A DNA stretch of 64,000 nt from Bacteroidales bacterium. Lineage in GTDB: Bacteria; Bacteroidota; Bacteroidia; Bacteroidales; UBA3824. Under the pieces are notes generated by a model that saw only the letters and a program-made list of their open reading frames with translations, had not been told where the DNA came from and did not search any database. This document shows, in pieces, positions 17,558 through 25,070 of this stretch (its first letter is position 1; every line of letters starts with the position of its first letter). The stretch covers positions 124,001 to 188,000 of the forward strand of contig JAFPZK010000046.1 of the NCBI GenBank assembly GCA_017417315.1. Direction: 5' to 3'. The translations under genes were made by a program, and so were the position numbers.

Positions 17558-17576
17558 CTTATCAGCAAAATTCAAA

Positions 17577-17611
17577 ACGCCGGTTCGTGTTTTCGGAACG
17601 GTGTTTTTTTT
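17577..17611 (+). terminator. Terminator after tRNA-Tyr
   Basis: Arms ACGCCGGTTCG and CGGAACGGTGT (one mismatch, two wobbles) around TGTTTT-like loop bases, followed by eight T. Confidence 0.75.
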
Positions 17612-17685
17612 ATATTGTTTTTAGTCAGTTCTCTTGTTATTCGGCAAAGTATTTGTGCTGAAATTAGTAAAAAAGCAATCTAAAT

Positions 17686-19494
17686 ATGAAAGAATTATTA
17701 AATTATTTTACGAAAGGGACAATCAAAGGTAAGGTGATAACCGGCTTGTGCGCCGCTGCATTGCCTTTGTTGATTACCGCAATCATTATGATTGTTAGGA
17801 CTACGACAGTTAATACACAGGCTAATCATCTGGCTAATAAATATTTGGAGATTGTTAAAATGTGTGATGCAACTGACGAAACAAGTTATTTATCCGTACT
17901 TGAAATTGAAGAATACGTAAGAGATCGTGCCGATCATGAGTATCAGGATAATGTCGGGTATATGGCTGATGCGGCTGCATATTTGGATACGCTGAGAGAA
18001 CTTCTTAACGATAAAACGCTTGATGACAGCGTGCGTATATGGTTGCACGGGCTTGAAGGAGTCAGAAGTGATTTTAAACAGGTTTTTACTACCGGCTGGC
18101 AGGCTAACGCAAAACGTTTGTCTACATGGGAAGAGTTAGTAGACCTAAGAGGAGCCTTAGTAGATAACCTTTTGAATATCAGCGGAAAAAATTATGATAT
18201 TTCGGGTGTGTTTGCAGAGCGTGCCGCAAGGTTAATTTATGAGGCTACCCAAATGGATTCTCTTGATACGAAAGGTGTTTTTGAAAATTATCAGCCGAAA
18301 ATTGCGGGGGTATTGTCTCGCCTTTCACAAACTGCTTCTCATTATGACATGCAGACTATCAACTCTCAATATTCTAAGTTAGTAGACCTTGTAAAATTAT
18401 ATACTGAAAATTCAGAGATTGCCTTTGCAAATATGCGTATTATAAGTGCAAAAAGTCTTGAAGGTTATAATTTTTGTTTTAGTATAGCGACACTTGTTTC
18501 AGGATTGGTTGACGGTACGGCTTCTGAGATTGATTCCTCGCTGTCTTCAACACGTGTGATGGTGATAATCGGATTGTTGATTTCTCTGTTTATAATTTTT
18601 GTAACCGTTACTATAATGGTAAGAACCTTGGTTGAGCCGCTTAAAAAAGGTATATATGCGGCTACGGAACTTTCAGAGGGCAATCTTACCGTTAAATTAG
18701 AAAAGTCAGACACAGAAGATGAAGTCGGTTTGTTGCAAAATTCTATGGCTCACCTTTTGGAAAATATCAAACTTATTATAAAGTCGATTTCGGATTGTTC
18801 TTCGGAGATTTCTGCTGCAAGTACGCGTCTTAATAATGCGAGCGGAATGATGAGTTCTTCGGCTAACGATCAGGCAGCCTCGGCAGAGGAGGTTTCTTCG
18901 TCGATAGAAGAGATGGCATCGGCTATCGGTCAAAACAATGAAAATGCCCGTGAAACTGAAAAAATAGCACTTAACACATCTTCGACTATTCAGAAATGCA
19001 GTCGGACTGCCGAAAAGTCCGTCAAGGCGATGAACCTTATTGCTGAGAAAATTTCGATTGTTGACGAAATAGCCTTTCAAACCAACCTTTTGGCACTTAA
19101 CGCTGCCGTTGAAGCGGCAAGAGCCGGCGAACACGGAAAAGGTTTTGCTGTTGTTGCGGCGGAAGTTAAGAAACTTGCCGAACGCAGTGCATTGGCAGCC
19201 AAGGAGATAGACGTAGTGAGTAAAGACGGTCAAAATATAGCAAAAGATACGGGAGAGGCATTTTTGTCTGTTTTGCCGGACATTGAAAGAACTGCTGTTT
19301 TGGTTCAGGAAATTGCTGCTTCTTGTTCTGAACAAGCCACGGGAAGCGACCAGATTAATACCGCAGTTCAGCATTTCAATCAAACGACACAGCAGTTTGC
19401 GTCTTTGGCGCAGGAAATGTCGGACAATAGTAACGCTCTTTACTCTTTGTCCGAAAACTTGTCAGAACTTATTAAATTTTTTAAAACCGAATAA
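17686..19494 (+). CDS. Methyl-accepting chemotaxis protein
   Basis: 602 residues. An N-terminal TM (about 17-40) and a second near 290-312 bracket an alpha-helical periplasmic sensor; a HAMP segment ([21 protein letters not shown]) and a long cytoplasmic coiled coil follow. The signalling tip is recognisable as [19 protein letters not shown] followed by [16 protein letters not shown], where CheA/CheW dock. The ligand is unknown. No che genes are in the window, so it would feed a chemotaxis or type IV pilus/gliding-type pathway encoded elsewhere. A start four bases downstream of its stop suggests co-transcription with the two outer-membrane proteins. Confidence 0.95.
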   Translation: MKELLNYFTKGTIKGKVITGLCAAALPLLITAIIMIVRTTTVNTQANHLANKYLEIVKMCDATDETSYLSVLEIEEYVRDRADHEYQDNVGYMADAAAYLDTLRELLNDKTLDDSVRIWLHGLEGVRSDFKQVFTTGWQANAKRLSTWEELVDLRGALVDNLLNISGKNYDISGVFAERAARLIYEATQMDSLDTKGVFENYQPKIAGVLSRLSQTASHYDMQTINSQYSKLVDLVKLYTENSEIAFANMRIISAKSLEGYNFCFSIATLVSGLVDGTASEIDSSLSSTRVMVIIGLLISLFIIFVTVTIMVRTLVEPLKKGIYAATELSEGNLTVKLEKSDTEDEVGLLQNSMAHLLENIKLIIKSISDCSSEISAASTRLNNASGMMSSSANDQAASAEEVSSSIEEMASAIGQNNENARETEKIALNTSSTIQKCSRTAEKSVKAMNLIAEKISIVDEIAFQTNLLALNAAVEAARAGEHGKGFAVVAAEVKKLAERSALAAKEIDVVSKDGQNIAKDTGEAFLSVLPDIERTAVLVQEIAASCSEQATGSDQINTAVQHFNQTTQQFASLAQEMSDNSNALYSLSENLSELIKFFKTE

Positions 19495-19498
19495 ATCA

Positions 19499-20290
19499 AT
19501 GAAGAGAAAAATTTTAACATTAGTCTGCGCCCTACTTTGCGGTTTCGGCGCAACGGCTCAGGAGGAGAACGATGATTTTGACCTTTCTGAGACATCTTCC
19601 GGCGTATCTTTTGACGGCGGTTTTGACCTTACGAGTTCATACGTTTGGCGAGGAAATTTGTTAGTCAAAGGTGCTAATTTTCAGCCGTATTTGGATTTTT
19701 ATGCGGGAAATTTCACGCTCGGACTTTGGAATTGTACGGATTTCAACGGTATTTTAAAGGAGTTTGACATTTTTGCTTCGTATACCGTTGCCGATCAGTT
19801 GACTTTTACCGTGACGGATTATTTCACGCAAGAAGATACTTATTCTCCTGATGCTCCGAAATACGGCAATTTCAAGTCTGACGAAACGGCTCACGCATTG
19901 GAATTTTCAATTGATTGGGCAAGTAATTTCGGCTTAGATGCTTCGTTCAACATTTTGTTTTACGGTGCTGACAAGAAGTATTGGTTGGAGGACGACGACC
20001 CCGATGAGGCTACTAAAAATGCTTACGGAACGTATTTTGAACTCGGCTATACGGCTGATGTAAAAGGAGTTGAGTTCCGTCCGTGTGTTGGCATGGTTTT
20101 CAATCCTTCGACGTGGTACGGCGACGGCACGGGTACGCATGACGGCTTTAATGTCGTAAACCTCGGCGTGAAAGTTTTAAAAGAAATTCATATAACGGAT
20201 AAATTTAAACTGCCTGTTTATGCTGCTTTCGGTTATAATCCTCAGGCTGACGACGTAGCGGCTTTTGCAGGTTTCAATATCGGATTCTAA
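19499..20290 (+). CDS. Outer-membrane beta-barrel protein, TorF-like
   Basis: 263 residues from the ATG at 19499, chosen because it opens a clear signal peptide (MKRKILTLVCALLCGFGATAQ) and lies just after the chemoreceptor stop; longer in-frame starts run back into that gene. The body has alternating beta-strands ending in the barrel-type FNIGF, and the segment GFDLTSSYVWRGNLL resembles the TorF putative porin family. Its position, four bases after the chemoreceptor gene and before another small secreted protein, suggests a shared envelope role that I cannot specify. Confidence 0.75.
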   Translation: MKRKILTLVCALLCGFGATAQEENDDFDLSETSSGVSFDGGFDLTSSYVWRGNLLVKGANFQPYLDFYAGNFTLGLWNCTDFNGILKEFDIFASYTVADQLTFTVTDYFTQEDTYSPDAPKYGNFKSDETAHALEFSIDWASNFGLDASFNILFYGADKKYWLEDDDPDEATKNAYGTYFELGYTADVKGVEFRPCVGMVFNPSTWYGDGTGTHDGFNVVNLGVKVLKEIHITDKFKLPVYAAFGYNPQADDVAAFAGFNIGF

Positions 20291-20294
20291 CCGT

Positions 20295-20717
20295 ATGAAA
20301 ATAGGGTTTATCCTTTGCTTTTTGTGTGTGCTGACATTCAGCGATGTTGCCGCACAAAGTGATGACGGTTGGTTTACGGGCAAAGCGGCTTTTGGTTATA
20401 AGTTTTGTTCGGCAGATTACATTTATAATTTAGAAAACCATTTTTCTTTCGGGACGGGTTTTGGGGCGTTGTTTTATGACGGTGCTGATTGTTTTTTTAA
20501 CACATCGCTCAGGATACGACCTTTTGGTAAACAACGTGTTATGCCGGCTTTATGGTTTTCATACGGTTATATGACAAAAGAAAAGACTCCGGTTTTTATG
20601 CCGGAGTTTTATTTTGAGAGTGGTAACCTTTCGCCGTTGCGGTTGGCTTTCGGCATCGGCGGGGCGTTTTTCAGTGGACAAAAACATATAAAAGCAGGGG
20701 TGGCGTTGGAATTTTGA
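20295..20717 (+). CDS. Small secreted beta-rich protein of unknown function
   Basis: 140 residues from the ATG at 20295, four bases after the previous stop. A signal peptide (MKIGFILCFLCVLTFSDVAAQ) precedes a beta-strand-rich body (AAFGYKFCSADYIYNLENHF) ending in VALEF, a typical barrel-terminal strand with a final Phe. It is likely a small outer-membrane barrel. No specific family is recognised. Confidence 0.65.
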   Translation: MKIGFILCFLCVLTFSDVAAQSDDGWFTGKAAFGYKFCSADYIYNLENHFSFGTGFGALFYDGADCFFNTSLRIRPFGKQRVMPALWFSYGYMTKEKTPVFMPEFYFESGNLSPLRLAFGIGGAFFSGQKHIKAGVALEF

Positions 20718-20737
20718 AAAAAGTTTCAAAAAAAGTT

Positions 20738-20768
20738 TTGCATGTTGAAAAAAAATCATTACATTTGG
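20738..20768 (+). promoter_or_regulatory. Promoter for pspA
   Basis: TTG at 20738-20740 and TACATTTGG at 20760-20768, 19 bases apart. Confidence 0.6.
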
Positions 20769-20795
20769 GCGGTAAATTAATAAACGCAAATTAGT

Positions 20796-21650
20796 ATGGG
20801 AATATTTCAAAGATTATTCAGATGGGGCAAATCGGAGGTTAACGATGCTATGGACAGCCTTGAAGACCCCGTTAAAATGACAGCCGAAGGCATCAGAGAA
20901 CTTGAAGGCAAACTTGAACAAAGTATGAAATCTTTGGCGGAGGTTAAGGCAAGTGCTATTTCCGCAAAGAATGCTTTGGAAAAGGCAAAACAAGAATCCG
21001 TTGATTACGAAAACAAGGCTATGATGTTTTTGAAGGCTGCTGAAACCGGCAAAATGTCTCAGGAAGAGGCTGATAAATTAGCCACTCAGTGTCTTGAAAA
21101 GAAAAGTCAGAAAACGCAGGAGTTGCCTGTTTTGGAGGCTAACTACCAAAAATATCAGGGTGCTGCCGACAAACTTCAAGATGCGGTTAAGACCTTGAAA
21201 ACCAATATCGACAAGTGGAAATCAGAGGCTAAAATGCTTAAAGCAAGGTCAAAAGTTGCTGAGGCTACGGCTAACCTCAACAAACAACTTTCCGGCATTG
21301 ATTCTTCGGATACGATAGCGATGTTGGAAAAAATGAAAGAAAAAGTTGATCAGCAGGAGGCTTTGGCTGATTCATATCTCGAAATTGCACAAGATGGCAA
21401 CGAGCGTGATATTGACAGTGCGCTTAAAGCAATCGGCGGCAGTGTTCAGGCTCAGTCTGATTTGGCGGCTCTTAAAGCCAAAATGTCAGAGACAAAGGCT
21501 ATTGAGTCGAAAGTTGACGATACAAAGGCTATCAGCAATGCTTCGGTTTCGGATTTGGACGCTTTGAAACAAAAAATGGCAGAAAAAGAAACCGTTGCTG
21601 AGGCACAGGAGGCTGAACGTCCTATGCAGCAGGCGGCTTCTATGGAATAA
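20796..21650 (+). CDS. pspA: PspA/IM30 family membrane-stress protein
   Basis: 284 residues. The N-terminus MGIFQRLFRWGKSEVNDAMDS is the amphipathic helix and early hairpin typical of PspA/Vipp1, followed by long coiled-coil helices rich in Lys/Glu/Ala (about 25-190). The longer C-terminal part (190-284) is Vipp1-like in length but differs in sequence. These ESCRT-III-related proteins form rods or rings that support damaged inner membranes. No pspBC or pspF homologue is nearby. It has its own promoter. Confidence 0.88.
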   Translation: MGIFQRLFRWGKSEVNDAMDSLEDPVKMTAEGIRELEGKLEQSMKSLAEVKASAISAKNALEKAKQESVDYENKAMMFLKAAETGKMSQEEADKLATQCLEKKSQKTQELPVLEANYQKYQGAADKLQDAVKTLKTNIDKWKSEAKMLKARSKVAEATANLNKQLSGIDSSDTIAMLEKMKEKVDQQEALADSYLEIAQDGNERDIDSALKAIGGSVQAQSDLAALKAKMSETKAIESKVDDTKAISNASVSDLDALKQKMAEKETVAEAQEAERPMQQAASME

Positions 21651-21655
21651 GAGTA

Positions 21656-21686
21656 TTGTGAATAGATTTATAAATTTTAGTTTTGC
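21656..21686 (+). promoter_or_regulatory. Promoter-like element overlapping the pspA terminator
   Basis: TTG at 21656-21658 and TAGTTTTGC at 21678-21686, 19 bases apart. The predicted start would fall inside the hairpin that follows pspA; it could serve the gene at 21752. Confidence 0.5.
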
Positions 21687-21727
21687 CCATAGTGCGTATT
21701 TTTTTAGTACGCACCGTGGGTCTTTTT
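21686..21727 (+). terminator. Terminator after pspA
   Basis: Arms CCCATAGTGCGTA and TACGCACCGTGGG, with only a two-base internal mismatch, followed by TCTTTTT. Confidence 0.8.
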
Positions 21728-21751
21728 AGTTTTTGACGGTAACAAAAAATC

Positions 21752-22252
21752 ATGACTTTTTACGAAATTTCCAAAAAATTAGACAAAGAGTACAAAACTT
21801 GGTCGGCAGAGCGTAAGGCGTGGACGGTTATTGTTTTTGTGCTTTTGACGCTTTTGTTTTTGACTGCTTTTGCGCTCGGGCTTTATACCCGTTATGTCAA
21901 AAACCTCGAAATCGAAAATTATAAAACGCTTTTGGAACAGTCCAAACAGAATTATTACCTTCAAACCATTGCTAATTCCAATCTTGAAAAAAAACTTCAA
22001 GATATGCTTTTGGAACTTGCAACTATGAAAAACAATACTATCGAACTTGAAAGAATGTTTGAAGCACTTTATGAAGAGAAAGTCAGCCTTGAAGAAATAC
22101 GCAAAGAAATGGAAAGCGGCTTAAAAAATACCCGTTTTCAACTTGATAAAATGCAGAGTTCGGTTAATTCGCTTATTAATCAGCGCACGAAAGCAGTGAT
22201 TTATACCGAGCAGAGTATCCTTTATGAGAAATCTGACACCCACGGAAAGTGA
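21752..22252 (+). CDS. Single-TM coiled-coil protein of unknown function
   Basis: 166 residues: an amphipathic cytoplasmic start (FYEISKKLDKEYKTWSAERK), one TM helix (about 26-46, VIVFVLLTLLFLTAFALGLY), then a long coiled coil (about 50-150, EKKLQDMLLELATMKNNTIELERM). No catalytic motif. It follows pspA but a hairpin separates the two, so joint expression is uncertain. Family not recognised. Confidence 0.7.
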   Translation: MTFYEISKKLDKEYKTWSAERKAWTVIVFVLLTLLFLTAFALGLYTRYVKNLEIENYKTLLEQSKQNYYLQTIANSNLEKKLQDMLLELATMKNNTIELERMFEALYEEKVSLEEIRKEMESGLKNTRFQLDKMQSSVNSLINQRTKAVIYTEQSILYEKSDTHGK

Positions 22253-22301
22253 TTGAAAATTAATCAAATGTATTTTTTTTTGAAAAAATATTCAAAAAAA
22301 T

Positions 22302-22333
22302 TTGGAGATTATAAAAAAACACCATACCTTTGC
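22302..22333 (+). promoter_or_regulatory. Promoter for tRNA-Leu
   Basis: TTG at 22302-22304 and TACCTTTGC at 22325-22333, 20 bases apart. Confidence 0.7.
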
Positions 22334-22357
22334 ACCGTCTTAATGAAACAAACGCGA

Positions 22358-22446
22358 GCCCTGGTGGCGGAATTGGTAGACGCGCATGTTTGAGGGGCAT
22401 GTCCGCGCATTAGCGGGTGCAAGTTCAAGTCTTGTCTGGGGCACCA
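22358..22446 (+). tRNA. tRNA-Leu(GAG)
   Basis: Acceptor GCCCTGG pairs with CTGGGGC; anticodon loop TTGAGGG gives GAG; a class II variable arm and T-loop are present. The 3' CCA is encoded, unlike in the other two tRNAs here. Confidence 0.95.
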
Positions 22447-22456
22447 ATCAAAAAAA

Positions 22457-22489
22457 AGAACTCTGAAATTTTTCAGAGTTCTTTTTTTC
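22457..22489. terminator. Bidirectional terminator between tRNA-Leu and the GH9-like gene
   Basis: Perfect 12-base arms AGAACTCTGAAA / TTTCAGAGTTCT with A-runs before and T-runs after. It can stop the tRNA on the + strand and the GH9-like gene on the - strand. Confidence 0.85.
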
Positions 22490-24925
22490 TTATTTTATGA
22501 AAACCTTTTTCGTTATTTTATTTGTCTTGACGATATAGATTCCCGATTTTTTGATATAAATTTCATTTACGTTTGAGCCTGAAAAAACTTTTCTGCCTGA
22601 GATGTCAAAAACTTCCGTTTTGCCGGAAATGTTTTCAAGCCTTATCACATTGCCGTAACTGAAAATTTTTGCGGGCTTTTTATCTGCTGTTGTTATCGGA
22701 GTTTCGTTTTTGAGGATTTCGATTTCGTAGTTTAATTCTTTGCCGGCATATTTTACGGTAAGGGTTTGTTTGCCGGGCAGCGACGAGTCGAAACCGTTGA
22801 CAAAATGTTCGCTTATATTCAAAACGTCTTCCGTTTCGTCTTCGTAAATTACGTGTAGTTTGCCGCCTGAAACATCTAATGCTTCCCATTGATAATAAGA
22901 GGTTTTTGACGGTATTTTGTATATTTCTACCGAAATTACGGGAGATTTCAAAATGGTAATTATGAGTGGCATAGTCCATTTTTGATAAGTGATTTCAAGC
23001 GTTACGTCACCTGCGGTCTCGCTTGAAAATCCCGAAACCATTTCGTTTGTCAGCAATGTTTCTTCAAAACTTTTGTCGTTATAAACTAATTGAACGACGG
23101 CACTGTCCAAAGAAAAATCTTCGCCGATTAAATATTCCGTTTGCGGCGGTTTCGACAATCTGATACCCGTTTCACGTTTTATGACTTCTATCGGGTAAGT
23201 TACGATTTTGCCTAAATATGAGATTTGCAGAGTTAATTTGCCGCCTTTTTCCGAAGAAAAATTTGTAACCATTGATTTGAGAATTTTGGTATCCTGAGAG
23301 GTGCCGTCAGAATACATTGCCGTTAATATGCCGTCAGAAACTTCTAATTCTTCACCGACTTCGTAAACGGTTTTTGAAGGCTGCTTTTTCATTGTAACCG
23401 TTCTTAACACAACTTTTGAATTGTCTACGGGTGAAATTCTTTCAACGATATATGCCAAAGCCCCGACAAGCGGCGCATTGTAGTCAATACCGCCGTAAGA
23501 CTGCGGGTTTGAAAAACTGTCGTCATATTTTCCGCCGTTTAGAGAGCCTCCTACCATAAGCCCTAACTGACGGTATTTTTTATTGTTTCCGCTTTCATAC
23601 GCGGTTTCAGGGTCGCCGGAATCGGAGCGGAAATAATTCGGAAAGTTAGGTTTTTGAGGATATTTTTCACCGAAACCGACGATAAAAGAAAATTCTTCGG
23701 AGTTGTCTCCCATAATATATTCTACGGTTTTCAGGACATTGATGTTGATGTCTTTCGTGCCTTCGAGTTTTGAATATAGAGCCATGGCAAACGCACCTCC
23801 TGCGGCATATTTTAGCGGAGAATTTTCGTTTTTAGAGTATATAATATTGCCGTCTTTCGGGTAGGAGTTAACGAGTTTTTTAAGGTTTTCTTTTGCTTTT
23901 TCGTAATACGTATTTCCTTGACCCATAGCGCAATAAGCATATAAGGCAAGTTCTTCGGTGTTATAATGATTCAGCATTGAATTATGATTATAATCATCAA
24001 TCCATTTTGAAGTATATTCGTCGCACTTGTTTTTGTAGGCTTCGTTTCCCGTTGTGCGGAAAAGTTCGGCACAAAGAATTGTTAGGTCGGGATAATATTT
24101 TTCTTTCGTAAAATTGCCTGCCTCGGTTTTGGTTGCAAATTCGTATGCAATTTTGGCTTTTTGAAGACATTGCATCGCATAAATGTCATCTTTTATATAA
24201 AGCCTTGACATTGCAGCCAGCGAAGCACCGGCAAGTGCTGACATTGTTGTAGCATTGCCTGTTGCGGCTATAATGTTTCGTGCCGTATCGCTTTCGCCGC
24301 CTTCGGCTTTTGAAAATCCCGATTTATAAACCGAGGTACACCAAACTTTTTTGTCTGCCTCCAAATCCCCTTTGAAACAATAAAAAGAGTCGGTGCTGTA
24401 AACCGCTTTTTGAATAAAATCCGTTGCATATTTACATTCGTTGAGTACATCGGGAATGTTGTCGGGTTTACCTTTTATATCTTCCCAATTGTATTTTCCT
24501 GAAATAATGTAGCCGGTGTAATTCTCTGAATACAAATCGTCATATCCTAACGGAAATTCGCTGTATCCTAACAACAATGTGTAGACAGAATAGAAAAAAC
24601 TTCTGCCGTCAAACACCGAACCTTCTGAGGAAAACCAACCGCCTCTGAGGTCGTATTTTTTATCGTAATCTTTCATAAATGATTTTCCGAAGTTTACGTC
24701 AGAAATTTTTATAATTTTCTTTTTGATGTCTGCCGGCGCGTCCGAAAGGTCGTAATTCAAGTCCCAAATCAGCCAGTTAGGACCGCCGCCCATGCGTTGT
24801 GAACCGTAATAACGGGTTGTCATCCAAAGTGCTTTTTGATATTCCTCCGTCTCAAAAACGGGAGCCTGCGAAAATGAGTTCAGGCAGAGGAAAAATGTAA
24901 AAAGAAGTGTGCAATATTTTTTCAT
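22490..24925 (-). CDS. Secreted GH9-like protein with Ig-like modules and T9SS tail; catalytic residues apparently lost
   Basis: 811 residues with signal peptide (MKKYCTLLFTFFLCLNSFSQ). The first ~500 residues follow the GH9 cellulase fold (EYQKALWMTTRYYGSQR, NIPDVLNECKYATDFIQ, DTARNIIAATGNATTMSALA, FIVGFGEKYPQKP, IDYNAPLVGALAY). However, the DAGD catalytic motif expected after GGW(Y/F) reads SSEG (residues 99-102), the substrate-binding HHR after YPQKP reads NFP, and the catalytic Glu expected four residues before DYNAP is Tyr. Three repeated Ig-like modules follow (about 510-740), then a C-terminal T9SS sorting domain ending GIYIVKTNKITKKVFIK. Export to the cell surface is likely; hydrolysis is doubtful. 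It could be a binding protein or have another activity. Confidence 0.8.
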   Translation of the reverse strand: MKKYCTLLFTFFLCLNSFSQAPVFETEEYQKALWMTTRYYGSQRMGGGPNWLIWDLNYDLSDAPADIKKKIIKISDVNFGKSFMKDYDKKYDLRGGWFSSEGSVFDGRSFFYSVYTLLLGYSEFPLGYDDLYSENYTGYIISGKYNWEDIKGKPDNIPDVLNECKYATDFIQKAVYSTDSFYCFKGDLEADKKVWCTSVYKSGFSKAEGGESDTARNIIAATGNATTMSALAGASLAAMSRLYIKDDIYAMQCLQKAKIAYEFATKTEAGNFTKEKYYPDLTILCAELFRTTGNEAYKNKCDEYTSKWIDDYNHNSMLNHYNTEELALYAYCAMGQGNTYYEKAKENLKKLVNSYPKDGNIIYSKNENSPLKYAAGGAFAMALYSKLEGTKDININVLKTVEYIMGDNSEEFSFIVGFGEKYPQKPNFPNYFRSDSGDPETAYESGNNKKYRQLGLMVGGSLNGGKYDDSFSNPQSYGGIDYNAPLVGALAYIVERISPVDNSKVVLRTVTMKKQPSKTVYEVGEELEVSDGILTAMYSDGTSQDTKILKSMVTNFSSEKGGKLTLQISYLGKIVTYPIEVIKRETGIRLSKPPQTEYLIGEDFSLDSAVVQLVYNDKSFEETLLTNEMVSGFSSETAGDVTLEITYQKWTMPLIITILKSPVISVEIYKIPSKTSYYQWEALDVSGGKLHVIYEDETEDVLNISEHFVNGFDSSLPGKQTLTVKYAGKELNYEIEILKNETPITTADKKPAKIFSYGNVIRLENISGKTEVFDISGRKVFSGSNVNEIYIKKSGIYIVKTNKITKKVFIK

Positions 24926-24957
24926 ACTTTTTTATTCAAACGTTTGTTTAACGTGCT

Positions 24958-24966
24958 GCAAAAATA
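24958..24966 (-). promoter_or_regulatory. Promoter -7 element for the GH9-like gene
   Basis: TATTTTTGC on the minus strand, 33 bases before the start. Confidence 0.55.
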
Positions 24967-25031
24967 ACGCTTTTTCTGTTTAATTATTGTTAATTTTTAT
25001 CTTTAAAAACTAAAAACACAAAAAATAGTTT

Positions 25032-25040
25032 TACCTTTGT
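25032..25040 (+). promoter_or_regulatory. Promoter -7 element for the kinase-hydrolase gene
   Basis: TACCTTTGT, 30 bases before the ATG at 25071. Confidence 0.55.
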
Positions 25041-25070
25041 GATTATATTTTTATAAATTTTGTTTTGAAA

